Positions 8,568 through 17,485 of a stretch of DNA of 64,000 nt are shown piece by piece. The notes under the pieces are model-generated. The model saw nothing but the letters and a program-made list of their open reading frames with translations, was not told the DNA's origin and did not search any database. The DNA comes from Amycolatopsis thailandensis (GTDB taxonomy: Bacteria > Actinomycetota > Actinomycetes > Mycobacteriales > Pseudonocardiaceae). The position numbers and the translations under genes are program-made. Every line of letters starts with the position of its first letter. Within the stretch, counting starts at the first letter, position 1. The stretch covers positions 1-64,000 of the forward strand of contig NZ_NMQT01000072.1 in NCBI RefSeq assembly GCF_002234405.1. The letters run 5' to 3'.

Positions 8568-9404
8568 TCAGCCCTTCACCACCGTCGCGCTCATCCCCGC
8601 GATCCGGTGATCCGGCCAGCGCGCGCCGTCGCCCTTGGGCTCGTCGCCGAGAACGGTGACCCGGCGACCGACCCGGCGCTCGGCGTAGTCGTTCACGGCA
8701 TAGTGCTGCGTCGCCCGGTTGTCCCAGACCGCGACGGCGCCCTCGGTCCAGCGGTAGCGGCAGACCCGTTGCGGGCTTTCGGACACCGCGAACAGATGCG
8801 CCAGCAGCACCGCGCTCTCGTCGGGGGTCAACTGGGGAACGCGCCGGGTGAACATCCGGTTCACATAGAGGGAGCGCTTGCCTGTCCCCGGATGTATGCG
8901 CACCACCGGATGTTCGGCCTCGCTGCGGAAAGAACCGTCGGGATGCTCGAAGACGTGGATCGCGGTGAGCCCGTCGGCCAGTTCCCGGATCGGCTCGGAC
9001 AAGGCCTCGTAGGCCAGGTACTGGTTGCTCCACATGGTGTCTCCCCCGACTTCGGGCGATCGCACGATCTGCAGGATCGAGGCGACCGGCGGGGATTGCG
9101 CGAACGTGACGTCGGTGTGCCAGACGTCGGCTTTGGCGCCCAGGTCGGAATCGAGAACGACGATCTCGTCGTGTCCGGCCAGCTTCGGCAGGAATCGATG
9201 GACCTCCAGGTTCCCGAACCGGCGCCCGAACGCCTTGTGGTCGGCGGGCGTGAGGTCGTTCTCGCCGGGGAAGAACAGCACGAGATGTTCGAGAAGCAGG
9301 CCGTAGATCCGTTCGAACAGGGCGTCGTCGATGTCCGCGAGCGCGACGCCGCGGACCTCCGCGCCCAGCGCGCCGGTCACGGGTCGTACCTCGAGGGAAT
9401 CCAT
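8568..9404 (-). CDS. TauD/TfdA-family Fe(II)/2-oxoglutarate dioxygenase
   Basis: A 278-residue non-heme iron oxygenase. The metal-binding facial triad is visible as WHTDVTF (His and Asp, about 98-100) with the distal His in RATQHYAVNDY (about 244). The 2-oxoglutarate-binding Arg follows in ERRVGRRVTV. ATG 9404 follows AAAGGAACAAGG at good spacing; an in-frame start 11 codons upstream is less likely. It is divergent from the methyltransferase and opens with MDSLEVRPVTGALGAEV, as in taurine dioxygenases. Within this cluster it more likely hydroxylates or desaturates a terpenoid intermediate than releases sulfite (inference). Confidence 0.88.
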   Translation of the reverse strand: MDSLEVRPVTGALGAEVRGVALADIDDALFERIYGLLLEHLVLFFPGENDLTPADHKAFGRRFGNLEVHRFLPKLAGHDEIVVLDSDLGAKADVWHTDVTFAQSPPVASILQIVRSPEVGGDTMWSNQYLAYEALSEPIRELADGLTAIHVFEHPDGSFRSEAEHPVVRIHPGTGKRSLYVNRMFTRRVPQLTPDESAVLLAHLFAVSESPQRVCRYRWTEGAVAVWDNRATQHYAVNDYAERRVGRRVTVLGDEPKGDGARWPDHRIAGMSATVVKG

Positions 9405-9556
9405 TCCTTGTTCCTTTCGCGCAGTGTCGATCCGCATTCCACAGTAGATGGAATGCTTGCCTGATCCGGCCGGAAAACCTTGCGCGGCAAGCCTTTCCGG
9501 TGCATTGTTCAGCGACGTACCGAAGTTTTCCCCTCCCCCTTCCCGAAAGGACCGCG

Positions 9557-10579
9557 GTGACGGCCGAGAACACGGAGCTCCAGGACGGCACCAGCAGGCT
9601 CGCCGAACTCGTCGACCTCGCCACCCCGTTCGCGGTGCGGACCGCGGTCGCGTTGCGGCTGCCCGAACTGATCCGAGACGGGTACACGACGACAGCCGCC
9701 CTCGCGACCGAATCCGGCTCCGACCCGGCCTCGCTCACCCGCCTGCTGAACCATCTCGTGAAGGTCGGGGTGTTCGCCGAGTCCGAGCCGGGGCGGCACG
9801 GGCTCACCCCGGTGTCGCGGGCGCTGCTGGACGAACGCAACGCGCTGCTGCGTTCGTGGCTCGACGCCGACGGCCCGGGCCTCACGATGGATCTGGCCTA
9901 CAGCGGGATGCCGCACTCGGTCCGCACCGGCGAGCCCGCCTATCCCGTAGTGCACGGCGCCGACTTCTGGTCCGACTACCGGGCCGACGAAGCGCTGAGG
10001 CGGTTCTTCGGCACCACGATGGCGGGATTCGCCTGGCAGACCGGACCCGAGGTCGCCACCCGCTGGGACTGGGGTTCGGTGTCCAGCGTGCTCGACGTCG
10101 GCGGCGGGACGGGATCGCTGCTGGCGGCGGTCCTGACCGCGCATCCGCATCTGACCGGTGCGGTGCTGGATCTGCCCGAAGTCCGGCCCGAGGCGGAGAA
10201 ACTCCTCATCGGCAGTGGCCTGAAAGACCGTGCGGAATTCCTCGGCGGGAGTTTCTTCGCCCCGGTTCCGCCAGGCTACGACGTCGTGCTCGTCTCGCGA
10301 GTTCTCACCGACTGGCCCGATGCGGACGCCCGCGAGATTCTCGGCCGCTGCGCGGAGGCCGCGGGCGAAAGTGGACGGCTCCTGGTGGTCGAAGTGCTCG
10401 CCGGTGCCGAGCACGCCAAGAACAACTCCTCGTTCGACCTGCAGTCGCTGACCCTGCTGGGTGGCCGGGAGCGCGGGCCGGAGGACTTCGACGAACTCGC
10501 GTCCGGCGCCGGGCTCGTCCGCCGCGACCGGCTCGACGGCGCGAACGGTCTCGTGGTCCTGGAGTACACGCGCGAATGA
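9557..10579 (+). CDS. SAM-dependent O-methyltransferase
   Basis: A 340-residue class I methyltransferase of the small-molecule O-methyltransferase family. It has an N-terminal dimerisation/winged-helix domain (ATESGSDPASLTRLLNHLVK). The SAM-binding glycine loop VLDVGGGTGSL is near residue 180, followed by LDLPEV and VSRVLTDWPDADA. The last corresponds to the catalytic-region segment usually read as LHDW; here the His is replaced, so the base that deprotonates the hydroxyl may differ. GTG 9557 follows GAAAGGACC. It is the only rightward gene in the terpenoid block and ends two bases before the convergent monooxygenase stop. Confidence 0.85.
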   Translation: MTAENTELQDGTSRLAELVDLATPFAVRTAVALRLPELIRDGYTTTAALATESGSDPASLTRLLNHLVKVGVFAESEPGRHGLTPVSRALLDERNALLRSWLDADGPGLTMDLAYSGMPHSVRTGEPAYPVVHGADFWSDYRADEALRRFFGTTMAGFAWQTGPEVATRWDWGSVSSVLDVGGGTGSLLAAVLTAHPHLTGAVLDLPEVRPEAEKLLIGSGLKDRAEFLGGSFFAPVPPGYDVVLVSRVLTDWPDADAREILGRCAEAAGESGRLLVVEVLAGAEHAKNNSSFDLQSLTLLGGRERGPEDFDELASGAGLVRRDRLDGANGLVVLEYTRE

Positions 10580-10581
10580 GT

Positions 10582-11823
10582 TCATCGCACCCAGCCGGGC
10601 AACCGGTTCGACCTCGGGTCGGGCAGCCCGAGCTGGTGCAGCCGGTCCAGCGGGGTCAGCCGCCGGACCCCCAGCCCGGACATCGTGTGCGTCACTTCGT
10701 GCCGGAGGCGGTCATTGGCACCCGTGCCGGCCAGCGCGCGGTCACCGAGCCTGCTGCCGCCGGTGATCATCCGGGCCGCGTTGTGACTGGTCCGGCCGAT
10801 ATGGCCGAGGTTCGGCCGTCGCGCCGCGTCGTAGCGGCACAGCGCGTGATCGACGACGTCGTCTGCCAGGGACCCGCCTTGGCGTAACTTCGCGGCGAGG
10901 TCGTACGCGTCGGCGATCGCGCTGTTCATCCCCTGCGCCGCCATCGGATGCACCAGATGACCGCTGTCGCCGACCAAGGCGATGCCAGGGGCCGTCAAGG
11001 AAACCGCCAGCGCTCTCGATACCGGCAGCACCTGTTTGCGGTCCAGTGCGGCGCGGAACGACGTCGCGAGCGGGGCCAGGCCGGGACAGCCGGCCAGCAC
11101 TTGATCGGCCCACCCGCCCAACCCGTCCGCGTCGACACCGCGAAGTTCGTCCGATGCGATCTGGACGTAGAGCCGGACTCGCCCGCAGGGCAAGGGATAG
11201 TGCAGGCGTAAGCCGTTTTCGGTGACGTAGGCGGTGAATTCCGGCGGTACGGCCACGTCGTGCAGGTCGAACGCGGCCAACCGGTGGGGATAGTCCCGCC
11301 GGGGCGCGTCCAGCCCGGCCGCGGCGCGCAGCCGGGAAGAAACCCCGTCGGCGGCCACCACCAGCGACGCGGAGATGTCGCCGTCGTCGCATCGGACCCC
11401 GGTCACCCGGCCCGCCGTCGACCGCGGTTGCCGGACCTGCACGCCCCGTCGGATCTCGACGTTGCCGGGCAGCGCGTCCTCCAGCGTTTCGAGGATCACG
11501 GGATAGTCGTGCGCCAGCAGCCACGGATGCGAGGCCGGAAGCCGGGAGTAGTCGAGGACCATCCGCGGCTCACCGTCCGGGGCGCGGGCGGCCAGTCGCG
11601 AAAGGCGCAACGCTCCCGCTCGATCGAGCGCGTCGGTCACTCCCCACTCGCGCAGGACCGCCAGCGAGCCGGGCTGCAGAACCTCCCCCTTCGCCACCGG
11701 TGCGGGCGTCAGGCGTTTGTCCAGCACCAGGACCCGGTGCCCGAGCCTGCCCACCGCGCACGCGGCGGCAAGTCCCGCCACACCCGCGCCGCAGACGACG
11801 ACGTCGTAGTGCTCCGGCCTCAT
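10582..11823 (-). CDS. FAD-dependent monooxygenase (UbiH/PHBH type)
   Basis: A 413-residue class A flavoprotein monooxygenase. The N-terminal Rossmann motif is VVVCGAGVAGLAAACAVG. The late FAD-binding GD motif is ALVGDSGHLVHPMAAQGMNS (about 290). Such enzymes hydroxylate or epoxidise using NAD(P)H and oxygen. It is the last gene of the six-gene leftward operon, and its ATG overlaps the stop of the SHC-fold gene by 4 bases. By analogy with other bacterial meroterpenoid pathways it could epoxidise a prenyl chain before cyclisation; this is inference. Confidence 0.87.
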   Translation of the reverse strand: MRPEHYDVVVCGAGVAGLAAACAVGRLGHRVLVLDKRLTPAPVAKGEVLQPGSLAVLREWGVTDALDRAGALRLSRLAARAPDGEPRMVLDYSRLPASHPWLLAHDYPVILETLEDALPGNVEIRRGVQVRQPRSTAGRVTGVRCDDGDISASLVVAADGVSSRLRAAAGLDAPRRDYPHRLAAFDLHDVAVPPEFTAYVTENGLRLHYPLPCGRVRLYVQIASDELRGVDADGLGGWADQVLAGCPGLAPLATSFRAALDRKQVLPVSRALAVSLTAPGIALVGDSGHLVHPMAAQGMNSAIADAYDLAAKLRQGGSLADDVVDHALCRYDAARRPNLGHIGRTSHNAARMITGGSRLGDRALAGTGANDRLRHEVTHTMSGLGVRRLTPLDRLHQLGLPDPRSNRLPGWVR

Positions 11824-13484
11824 CGCGTCACCTCGAGATACCGGCCCAGTGCCCGTAACGCCATGCCCTGGGTGAAGGCAGGGTTGGCGTACCGGCTGAC
11901 CCGGCGCACGTACTCGTGCACCGGCTGCGGCGTCCACCCGCCGCCGGTCGTCCGGGCGTCGAGGAGCCAGTGCACGCCGTCGATCACCGCGACGGAATCC
12001 TTACCCGCCGTCAGCAGCGCCGAAACCGCCCATCCCGTCTCCTCGGCGGAGCCGGGAGCACCGTGCCCGTCACCCCAGGAACCGTCGGGGTTTCGGGCTC
12101 GCACCAGCCACTCCTGAGCCCGTGCCGCGGGCCCCGAACCGGTCCGGCCGCACCGGGCGAAGGTCTCCAGCACCGCCGCGGTCCCCATTGTGTGCTCCCG
12201 ATACCAGACGGATTCGTAGCTCCCGTCGGGCAGTTGCGCCGTGCCGAGCCAATGCAGCGCGTGATGGATCCGTCGATCGGTGACGGGGACACCCGCGTCG
12301 AGAAGCGCCCCGACGGCCTGTGCCGTCGTCATCGGGCACGGCCCGCTGTTGACCACCTTGGTGTTGCGGACACAGAGGCTCCACGAACCGCGGCTGTCCT
12401 GACGGCCGCTGAGCCACGTGACACCCTTGCGGACGGCGTCGGCTTGAGCGTCACCCGGCAGCCGGGCCAGCACGGAGACGATCTCGCCGGTCTCCAGCAC
12501 CGCGGGCCAGCCGTTCGGACCGGACCAGCCCCAGAAGCCCGGCGGGCAGCCGAAGGCCAGGAACGGCCGGTGCTGCTGGAGGCGGACGAAGAGATCACGG
12601 GAGACCGCCAGCCTTGGATCGTCGCGGTAACCGGCTTCGATCAGGCCGCGGACCGCGTACATCGTCCACGCGCCATCGAGCGGTGTGGTCGTCCACGAAC
12701 CGTCGGGGTGCATGGTGCGCCGCAGCCAGCCGACGGCGGCGTCGACCATGTCCTGTCCCAGCCCGGCCCTCGCCAGCCCGACGCAGACGAGGCCGGTCAC
12801 CCAGGCGTCCTCGGACCACGACCCCGCCGAGCCCTCGTGCTCGAACGCCTGCCGGATCCCCAGCAATGCCCGGGGTTCGGCTCGCCGGGCCAGCATCCGC
12901 TGCAGCCGCGTCAGGGGCCGGTGCCTGGTCTGCGCGAGACCCAGCGCCGACGCCATCGGCAACCGGAGATCGAACAACCGGCGGTAAAGTCCTGGCAGTA
13001 AGGCCAATTCGAGCGGGAAACGGCGCATCTCCCGCTGGTCGAGCCAGCCCGCCATACCGTAGAACTGGCGGCACCACAGCAGCACCTCCGGATGCGGGAT
13101 CGCCTCCAGACCGCCGTAACCGGCCGTCCACTCCCGTCCCGCCGCGACGGCCCCGGCATTGCCGACGGGCCCCACCAGATGCAACGCGGCCGCGGCCACC
13201 GCGGTCGGACCCGGTTCGCTGTCCTGCCCGGGGACCATCGACCATCCGCCGTCGTCGTTCTGGACACGGCGGAGCCGGTCGGCTCCGGCCTCGATCAGGT
13301 CGGCGGCGCCACCCGGGTCCGCGAAGTGCAGCGCCGTGATCGCGCCCGCGGTCGCGAGGGTGGACCGCAGAGTGCTCGCCCCGTAGTCGAACACCCCGTC
13401 CGGCCGCTGTGCCCGCCACAGCTCCTCCGCTCCCTCCGCGATGGCCGTGGACAACTTCCCTTTCGCCGACTGGACTGAGCTCAA
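11820..13484 (-). CDS. squalene-hopene-cyclase-fold protein lacking DxDD
   Basis: A 554-residue alpha/alpha-barrel protein with at least six QW-type repeats (QRPDGVFDYG, QNDDGGWSM, MHPDGSWTT, QLPDGSYES, RNPDGSWGD and a degenerate RGSWSL). This is the hallmark of squalene/hopene cyclases and class II terpene cyclases. The catalytic DxDD acid motif is absent; the corresponding segment reads TTPLDGAWTMYAV. It is shorter than typical hopene cyclases (about 630-700). Start TTG 13484 overlaps the UbiA stop and follows GAGAGGA. It may cyclise a prenyl chain by a different acid, or bind a polyprenyl substrate without canonical chemistry. Confidence 0.78.
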   Translation of the reverse strand: MSSVQSAKGKLSTAIAEGAEELWRAQRPDGVFDYGASTLRSTLATAGAITALHFADPGGAADLIEAGADRLRRVQNDDGGWSMVPGQDSEPGPTAVAAAALHLVGPVGNAGAVAAGREWTAGYGGLEAIPHPEVLLWCRQFYGMAGWLDQREMRRFPLELALLPGLYRRLFDLRLPMASALGLAQTRHRPLTRLQRMLARRAEPRALLGIRQAFEHEGSAGSWSEDAWVTGLVCVGLARAGLGQDMVDAAVGWLRRTMHPDGSWTTTPLDGAWTMYAVRGLIEAGYRDDPRLAVSRDLFVRLQQHRPFLAFGCPPGFWGWSGPNGWPAVLETGEIVSVLARLPGDAQADAVRKGVTWLSGRQDSRGSWSLCVRNTKVVNSGPCPMTTAQAVGALLDAGVPVTDRRIHHALHWLGTAQLPDGSYESVWYREHTMGTAAVLETFARCGRTGSGPAARAQEWLVRARNPDGSWGDGHGAPGSAEETGWAVSALLTAGKDSVAVIDGVHWLLDARTTGGGWTPQPVHEYVRRVSRYANPAFTQGMALRALGRYLEVTR

Positions 13485-14467
13485 ACCGTGTCCTCTCCGT
13501 CCCCTGCCGGGAACTCGTGCCGGGCCCGCATCCGGGCCTGAGTGACGAGCGAGAAAGCCAGTGCGGGTACCAGCACCAGTGCGGTCGTTTCGACGCCGGC
13601 GGCGCCCGCCGTGACGGCCGCCGCGAGCACCAGCCGCTCCGCGACGAGCACCTCGTGCGAACGCAACGCCCGCCGCGCGGTGAGCGCCGTGGGCCGGACG
13701 GCCGCGAACGCGAAGAAACCGGTCACGGCCGCGATCGCGACGAACGCGATCTGGTCTCCGGGCAAGCGGGCGACGAAAGCGCCGGCGCCCACCGCGGCGA
13801 CGCCCGCCACGTACAGCACCACCGCGAGCCGCACCGCGACCCGCACGCCATGGCGTACCGGCACCGAGTGGTAGCCGCCCGCCCGATCGCCCTCGACGTC
13901 GCGGACCGTGCCGATCAGATTGGAAGCGCTGTCGTGGAGCAGAAATCCCAGCGCCACCGGGACGAGTGTCCAAGGCGGCCAGGTGGTCACGGTCATCGCG
14001 CCGATCGTCAGCGCGAGCGCCGACAGCACCCCCCGGCTGAGATTTCCGGCGAAGCCCCTCCGCTTGAACACGGCGCTGTAGGCGACGATCCCGCCCATCG
14101 CCAAGGCGAAGACCGGCAGGATCCGCCAGTTCATCGCGATCAAAGCCGCCAGTGACGTCGCCGCGCAGCCGATCCCGCAGGCCAGCGCCACGGCGGGTGA
14201 CAATCGTCCGGACGGGATGGGCCGCTGTGGTTTCGCGATCGCGTCCAGGTGCCGGTCGAAGTAGTCGCCGAGATAGTGCCCGGACAGCCAGCCCAGGACC
14301 GGCGCCAGTACGGCGACGAAGAGTTCGACGGGCCGTCGTCCGCCCGCGGCCAAAGCCCCCGCGAGACCCAGCAGGGCCGGGTAGCAGGTCGTGTAAGGCC
14401 GCCAGGTCTGCCAATGGGCCGTGGCGGCCTCGCGGAGTCCGCGGCGCGCGGGGCGATCAGCGGTCAC
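13481..14467 (-). CDS. UbiA-family membrane prenyltransferase
   Basis: A 328-residue polytopic membrane protein with about eight helices. The first Asp-rich motif is GHYLGDYFDRHLDAIAKPQR (about 65-84); the usual leading Asn is replaced by Gly. The second is GTVRDVEGDRAGG (about 190). These bind the Mg-diphosphate of a prenyl donor, transferred to an aromatic or other acceptor. A minority of UbiA proteins instead act as terpene cyclases. GTG 14467 lies within the preceding polyprenyl synthase gene (11-base overlap). Co-expression with the synthase indicates the chain it makes is the substrate. Confidence 0.87.
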   Translation of the reverse strand: MTADRPARRGLREAATAHWQTWRPYTTCYPALLGLAGALAAGGRRPVELFVAVLAPVLGWLSGHYLGDYFDRHLDAIAKPQRPIPSGRLSPAVALACGIGCAATSLAALIAMNWRILPVFALAMGGIVAYSAVFKRRGFAGNLSRGVLSALALTIGAMTVTTWPPWTLVPVALGFLLHDSASNLIGTVRDVEGDRAGGYHSVPVRHGVRVAVRLAVVLYVAGVAAVGAGAFVARLPGDQIAFVAIAAVTGFFAFAAVRPTALTARRALRSHEVLVAERLVLAAAVTAGAAGVETTALVLVPALAFSLVTQARMRARHEFPAGDGEDTV

Positions 14468-15437
14468 GGTCCACGGCGCGGTCGGTGATCCCGGCGAGCC
14501 GGGTCGCCGCCGCGGCCACCGGCAGTTCCCTCAACCGTGCCCTCGCCCGGCCTGCGTGCTCCCGTGCGCTCCGGCAGGCGGAACCCAGGCCACCGCTCGC
14601 GAGTACGGCGACGCGGAGCGATCTCAACGTCTCCTCCGGAGGGAGTGCTCCCGACAGCGCGGTTTCGATGAGCCGCCGGTGCTTCGGTTCCCCGTCGCGA
14701 TACGCGAGCAGGACCGGCCAGGTCGGACGGAGGTTGGCCGCGTCGCTCACGGCGGGTTTGCCGACGCGGCTGGAATCCGCCAGATAGGGCAGGCAGTCGT
14801 CGTACATCTGGAAGGCGATTCCGGTGTGCTCGCCATAGCTCCCCAGCAGGTCGACCTGCTCGGCTGAGCCACCATCGAGGAGCGCGCCCGCCCGGCAGGC
14901 GGCACGGAACAACGCGGCGGTCTTCAAACCGGCCACCTCGAGATAGTCCTCGAGCGCGCTGTCGTGCTTCAGCCCCGATTCCAGTACCTGCCCTCGGCAC
15001 AGGTCGTTGCCCGCACGGGCGATTTCGGCGACCACCGGTGCCACCACGTCGGCGGGCAAGCCTCCTTCGGCGACGATGACGAACAAGTCGAAGAGCAGGG
15101 CGTCGCCGGTCACGATGGCGTCGGCGGTCCCGTAGCGCGCGTGCACCGAAGGGCGACCGCGGCGGACATCGTCGCCGTCGATGATGTCGTCGTGTACCAA
15201 GGACGCCACATGCAGGTACTCGACCGCGATCGCGGCGGGGAGCGCCGAATCCACGGAACCGCCGACCGCTTCGGCCGACGCGATGAGCGCCAAGGGGCGA
15301 ACCAGTTTTCCCGGTCCCGCCAGCGCGTGCCGGATCAGTTCGTCGAACCGGTCACCCTCTCGGCGGCACCGCCGCACGAAAGCGTCGCGGATCATCGCGG
15401 TCGGATCGCCGGTCCCTCGTCCCAAGGTCTCGATCAC
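14457..15437 (-). CDS. trans-polyprenyl diphosphate synthase
   Basis: A 326-residue isoprenyl diphosphate synthase. The first Asp-rich motif is LVHDDIIDGDDVRRGR (about 80). The second is altered: QMYDDCLPYL replaces the usual DDxxD, so its last Asp is missing. GKLVRP near residue 45 is the diphosphate-binding segment. GTG 15437 overlaps the aminotransferase stop by 4 bases. It should supply a C15-C25 chain to the UbiA and SHC-fold proteins; the chain length cannot be read with confidence, and the altered second motif could change activity. Confidence 0.87.
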   Translation of the reverse strand: MIETLGRGTGDPTAMIRDAFVRRCRREGDRFDELIRHALAGPGKLVRPLALIASAEAVGGSVDSALPAAIAVEYLHVASLVHDDIIDGDDVRRGRPSVHARYGTADAIVTGDALLFDLFVIVAEGGLPADVVAPVVAEIARAGNDLCRGQVLESGLKHDSALEDYLEVAGLKTAALFRAACRAGALLDGGSAEQVDLLGSYGEHTGIAFQMYDDCLPYLADSSRVGKPAVSDAANLRPTWPVLLAYRDGEPKHRRLIETALSGALPPEETLRSLRVAVLASGGLGSACRSAREHAGRARARLRELPVAAAATRLAGITDRAVDRDR

Positions 15438-16444
15438 CGGATCGCTCCCTCGGCGGCGAAACTGCGCGCGGCCGCGAGAACGGCGTCGTTGGCATCAGGA
15501 AGTCCAGTGCTGACACGGACTCCGGCCTCGCCGACCACCCGGACGGCCACCCCGTGCCCGGCGAGACACGTGACGAAATCCTGATTCCGCGCCCCGAGGT
15601 GGAGCCACAGATAGTTCCCACCACTCGGCGGGACATCGAAGCCCAGCCCGATCAGGCCGTCGCGGACCCTGTCCCGCTCCGCGGCCAGCTCACGACACTG
15701 CTCGCGCATACGGTCTTCGGCGTCCAGCGCGGCGATCGCGGCCGCCTGGGCCGGAGTGGGCACACGATGGAAGGGCGTCGTCGGTCGTACCGGGCCCACG
15801 ACCTTCTCGGCGCCGACGAGGTAGCCGACGCGCAGTCCGAGGAGACCGTGCGATTTGGAGAAGGTGCGCACCACCACGACCCGGGGATCCTCGGGGATCA
15901 GGCTCACCGCGTCGGCGATCGCGTCCGGTTCGGCGAACTCCCGGTACGCCTCGTCGACGAGCACGAGGACGTTCGCGGGCAGGGCGTCGAGCAGCGCCGT
16001 CAGGCGTCCGGTTCCGAGTACCTCACCGGTGGGGTTGTTGGGATTGCACAACAGCACCACCCGGGTCCGGGCGGAAACGGCCGCGGCGACTCCGTCCAGA
16101 TCCTGCCCGTCACCGGCGTCGCCCGGCACGGCGACCGGTTCGGCACCGGCGTTGCGGATCAGCAGTGGGTAGAGATCGAAGGAAGGCCACGTGTGCACCA
16201 CGGTTTCGCCGGGTGCGCAATGCGCGGAAAGGAACTGCTGCAGCAACGCCCCCGAACCCGCTCCGGCGACGACTTGTCCCGCCGTCACCCCGAGTCCGGC
16301 GGCCAGCCGTGATTCCAGCCGGGTGGCGAGCGCGTCGCCGGTCAGGTTCACCGAGCCGAGGGACTCGGACAAGGCCTCCCCCACGCCGGGCAACATCGGC
16401 CAGTGGTTCTCGTTCAAGGACAGCTGGTGCACGATCCGGCGCAC
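15434..16444 (-). CDS. HisC-like PLP-dependent aminotransferase
   Basis: A 336-residue fold-type I aminotransferase resembling histidinol-phosphate aminotransferase. Visible elements are LNENHWPMLP at the start, CNPNNPTGEVLGTG (about 155), LVDEAYREF (about 185) and the PLP lysine in RTFSKSHGLLGLRVGYL (about 215). GTG 16444 has GGAAAGG about 8 bases upstream; an in-frame TTG at 16453 is too close to that site. Its place inside a tightly overlapping terpenoid operon, rather than a his operon, suggests it aminates or deaminates a pathway intermediate (inference). Confidence 0.85.
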   Translation of the reverse strand: MRRIVHQLSLNENHWPMLPGVGEALSESLGSVNLTGDALATRLESRLAAGLGVTAGQVVAGAGSGALLQQFLSAHCAPGETVVHTWPSFDLYPLLIRNAGAEPVAVPGDAGDGQDLDGVAAAVSARTRVVLLCNPNNPTGEVLGTGRLTALLDALPANVLVLVDEAYREFAEPDAIADAVSLIPEDPRVVVVRTFSKSHGLLGLRVGYLVGAEKVVGPVRPTTPFHRVPTPAQAAAIAALDAEDRMREQCRELAAERDRVRDGLIGLGFDVPPSGGNYLWLHLGARNQDFVTCLAGHGVAVRVVGEAGVRVSTGLPDANDAVLAAARSFAAEGAIR

Positions 16445-16464
16445 TACCGCCAACCTTTCCTGCG

Positions 16465-16953
16465 TCAGTAGTCGATACGGTCGGTTTGCCTCGCCCAGGC
16501 CTCGAACGGCAGGGACGCGTCCGGGACGCGCAGGGCGGAAACCGGGAACGTCCAGGTATCGCGCGGCTTCTCGAACAGTTCGTAGAAGGCGAGATCGTCG
16601 AAGCCCGCTTGCGCCGCGTCATGCCGATCGGCCGCGTAGACGACCTTGTCGAGACGGGACCACAAGGCCGACGCCAGGCACATCGGGCAAGGCTCGCACG
16701 AGGACACGAGCACACAACCCGCGAGTGAGAATCTCTTAATTTTCCAGCAGGCCTGGCGGATGGCGACCACCTCGGCGTGCGCCGTCGGGTCGAGCAGGGA
16801 GGTGACCTGGTTGACCCCGGTGGCGACCACCTCGCCGTCCCGGACTACGAGGGCGCCGAACGGACCACCGCCGACTTCGACGTTGCGGGCGGCGATCCTG
16901 ACACTCTCGGAGAGCCAGTCGCGTTCCTCGGCTCCGCCGTCCGCTCGGGTCAT
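16465..16953 (-). CDS. guanine/cytidine-deaminase-like enzyme
   Basis: A 162-residue member of the zinc deaminase superfamily. The catalytic motif is TAHAEVVAIRQA (His and Glu, about 60), and the two zinc cysteines are in SSCEPCPMCLASA (about 90). The C-terminal segment FDDLAFYELFEKP resembles bacterial guanine deaminases (GuaD). ATG 16953 is the first gene of the six-gene operon. A nucleobase deaminase at the head of a prenyl operon hints that the product carries a nitrogen heterocycle, though it could also be a passenger. Upstream lie two family palindromes (17160-17302). Confidence 0.87.
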   Translation of the reverse strand: MTRADGGAEERDWLSESVRIAARNVEVGGGPFGALVVRDGEVVATGVNQVTSLLDPTAHAEVVAIRQACWKIKRFSLAGCVLVSSCEPCPMCLASALWSRLDKVVYAADRHDAAQAGFDDLAFYELFEKPRDTWTFPVSALRVPDASLPFEAWARQTDRIDY

Positions 16954-17159
16954 TCGAGACCTCACTTCCGTCGTCGGGTGGCACGGATGACCGGGCGACC
17001 GGCTGAAGCGATCATCTTCGGTCGCGGCACCGATGCCCGGCGCGGGACCGGGAACCAAGCGGAGAACCCGAGGGAAAGTCCTCACGAACCGACGGCGCGC
17101 CCGGTCGGAAAGCGACGGAGGTGACGGCGGCGGATCGGTCGTGGGCGTACGGGCTTGGG

Positions 17160-17212
17160 GTTGTGAAAGCCACTTTCGCAACCTTCAACGTTGCGAAAGT
17201 GGCTTTCACAAC
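17160..17212. repeat. palindromic repeat family B, copy 2
   Basis: Almost identical to 494-546: GTTGTGAAAGCCACTTTCGC, then CCTTCAACG and the mirror arm ending GGCTTTCACAAC. It lies in the 532-base divergent gap 16954-17485, which has no convincing gene. Confidence 0.75.
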
Positions 17213-17254
17213 GCTTCCTGGCCTCCGCCGAGCGCCAAAACCGCAAGATTCGAG

Positions 17255-17302
17255 GCGAAGGGAACTTTCCTCTCGTGTGATGAGGGGAAAGCTCCCTTCA
17301 GC
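17255..17302. repeat. palindromic repeat family A, copy 2
   Basis: Arms GAAGGGAACTTTCCTCTC and GAGGGGAAAGCTCCCTTC are imperfectly complementary. It follows the family B copy by 42 bases, the same B-next-to-A pairing seen near 393-546 and 36949-37251. Confidence 0.68.
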
Positions 17303-17485
17303 CGCCTTATCGCTCCTGGGCACGTCGTCCATCCACAGTGGACTCAGGCAGGTGTGGGCAAAACTGCTAGCGGCGATGCCCTTCCGCACCTGGCACACCG
17401 GGGCCCGGTGAACCGATCATCGACCGTGGTGCCAGGTCGAATCGGGCCGCTTCACGGCCCCACGACGCGAAGAAGGGAAGCGAGA

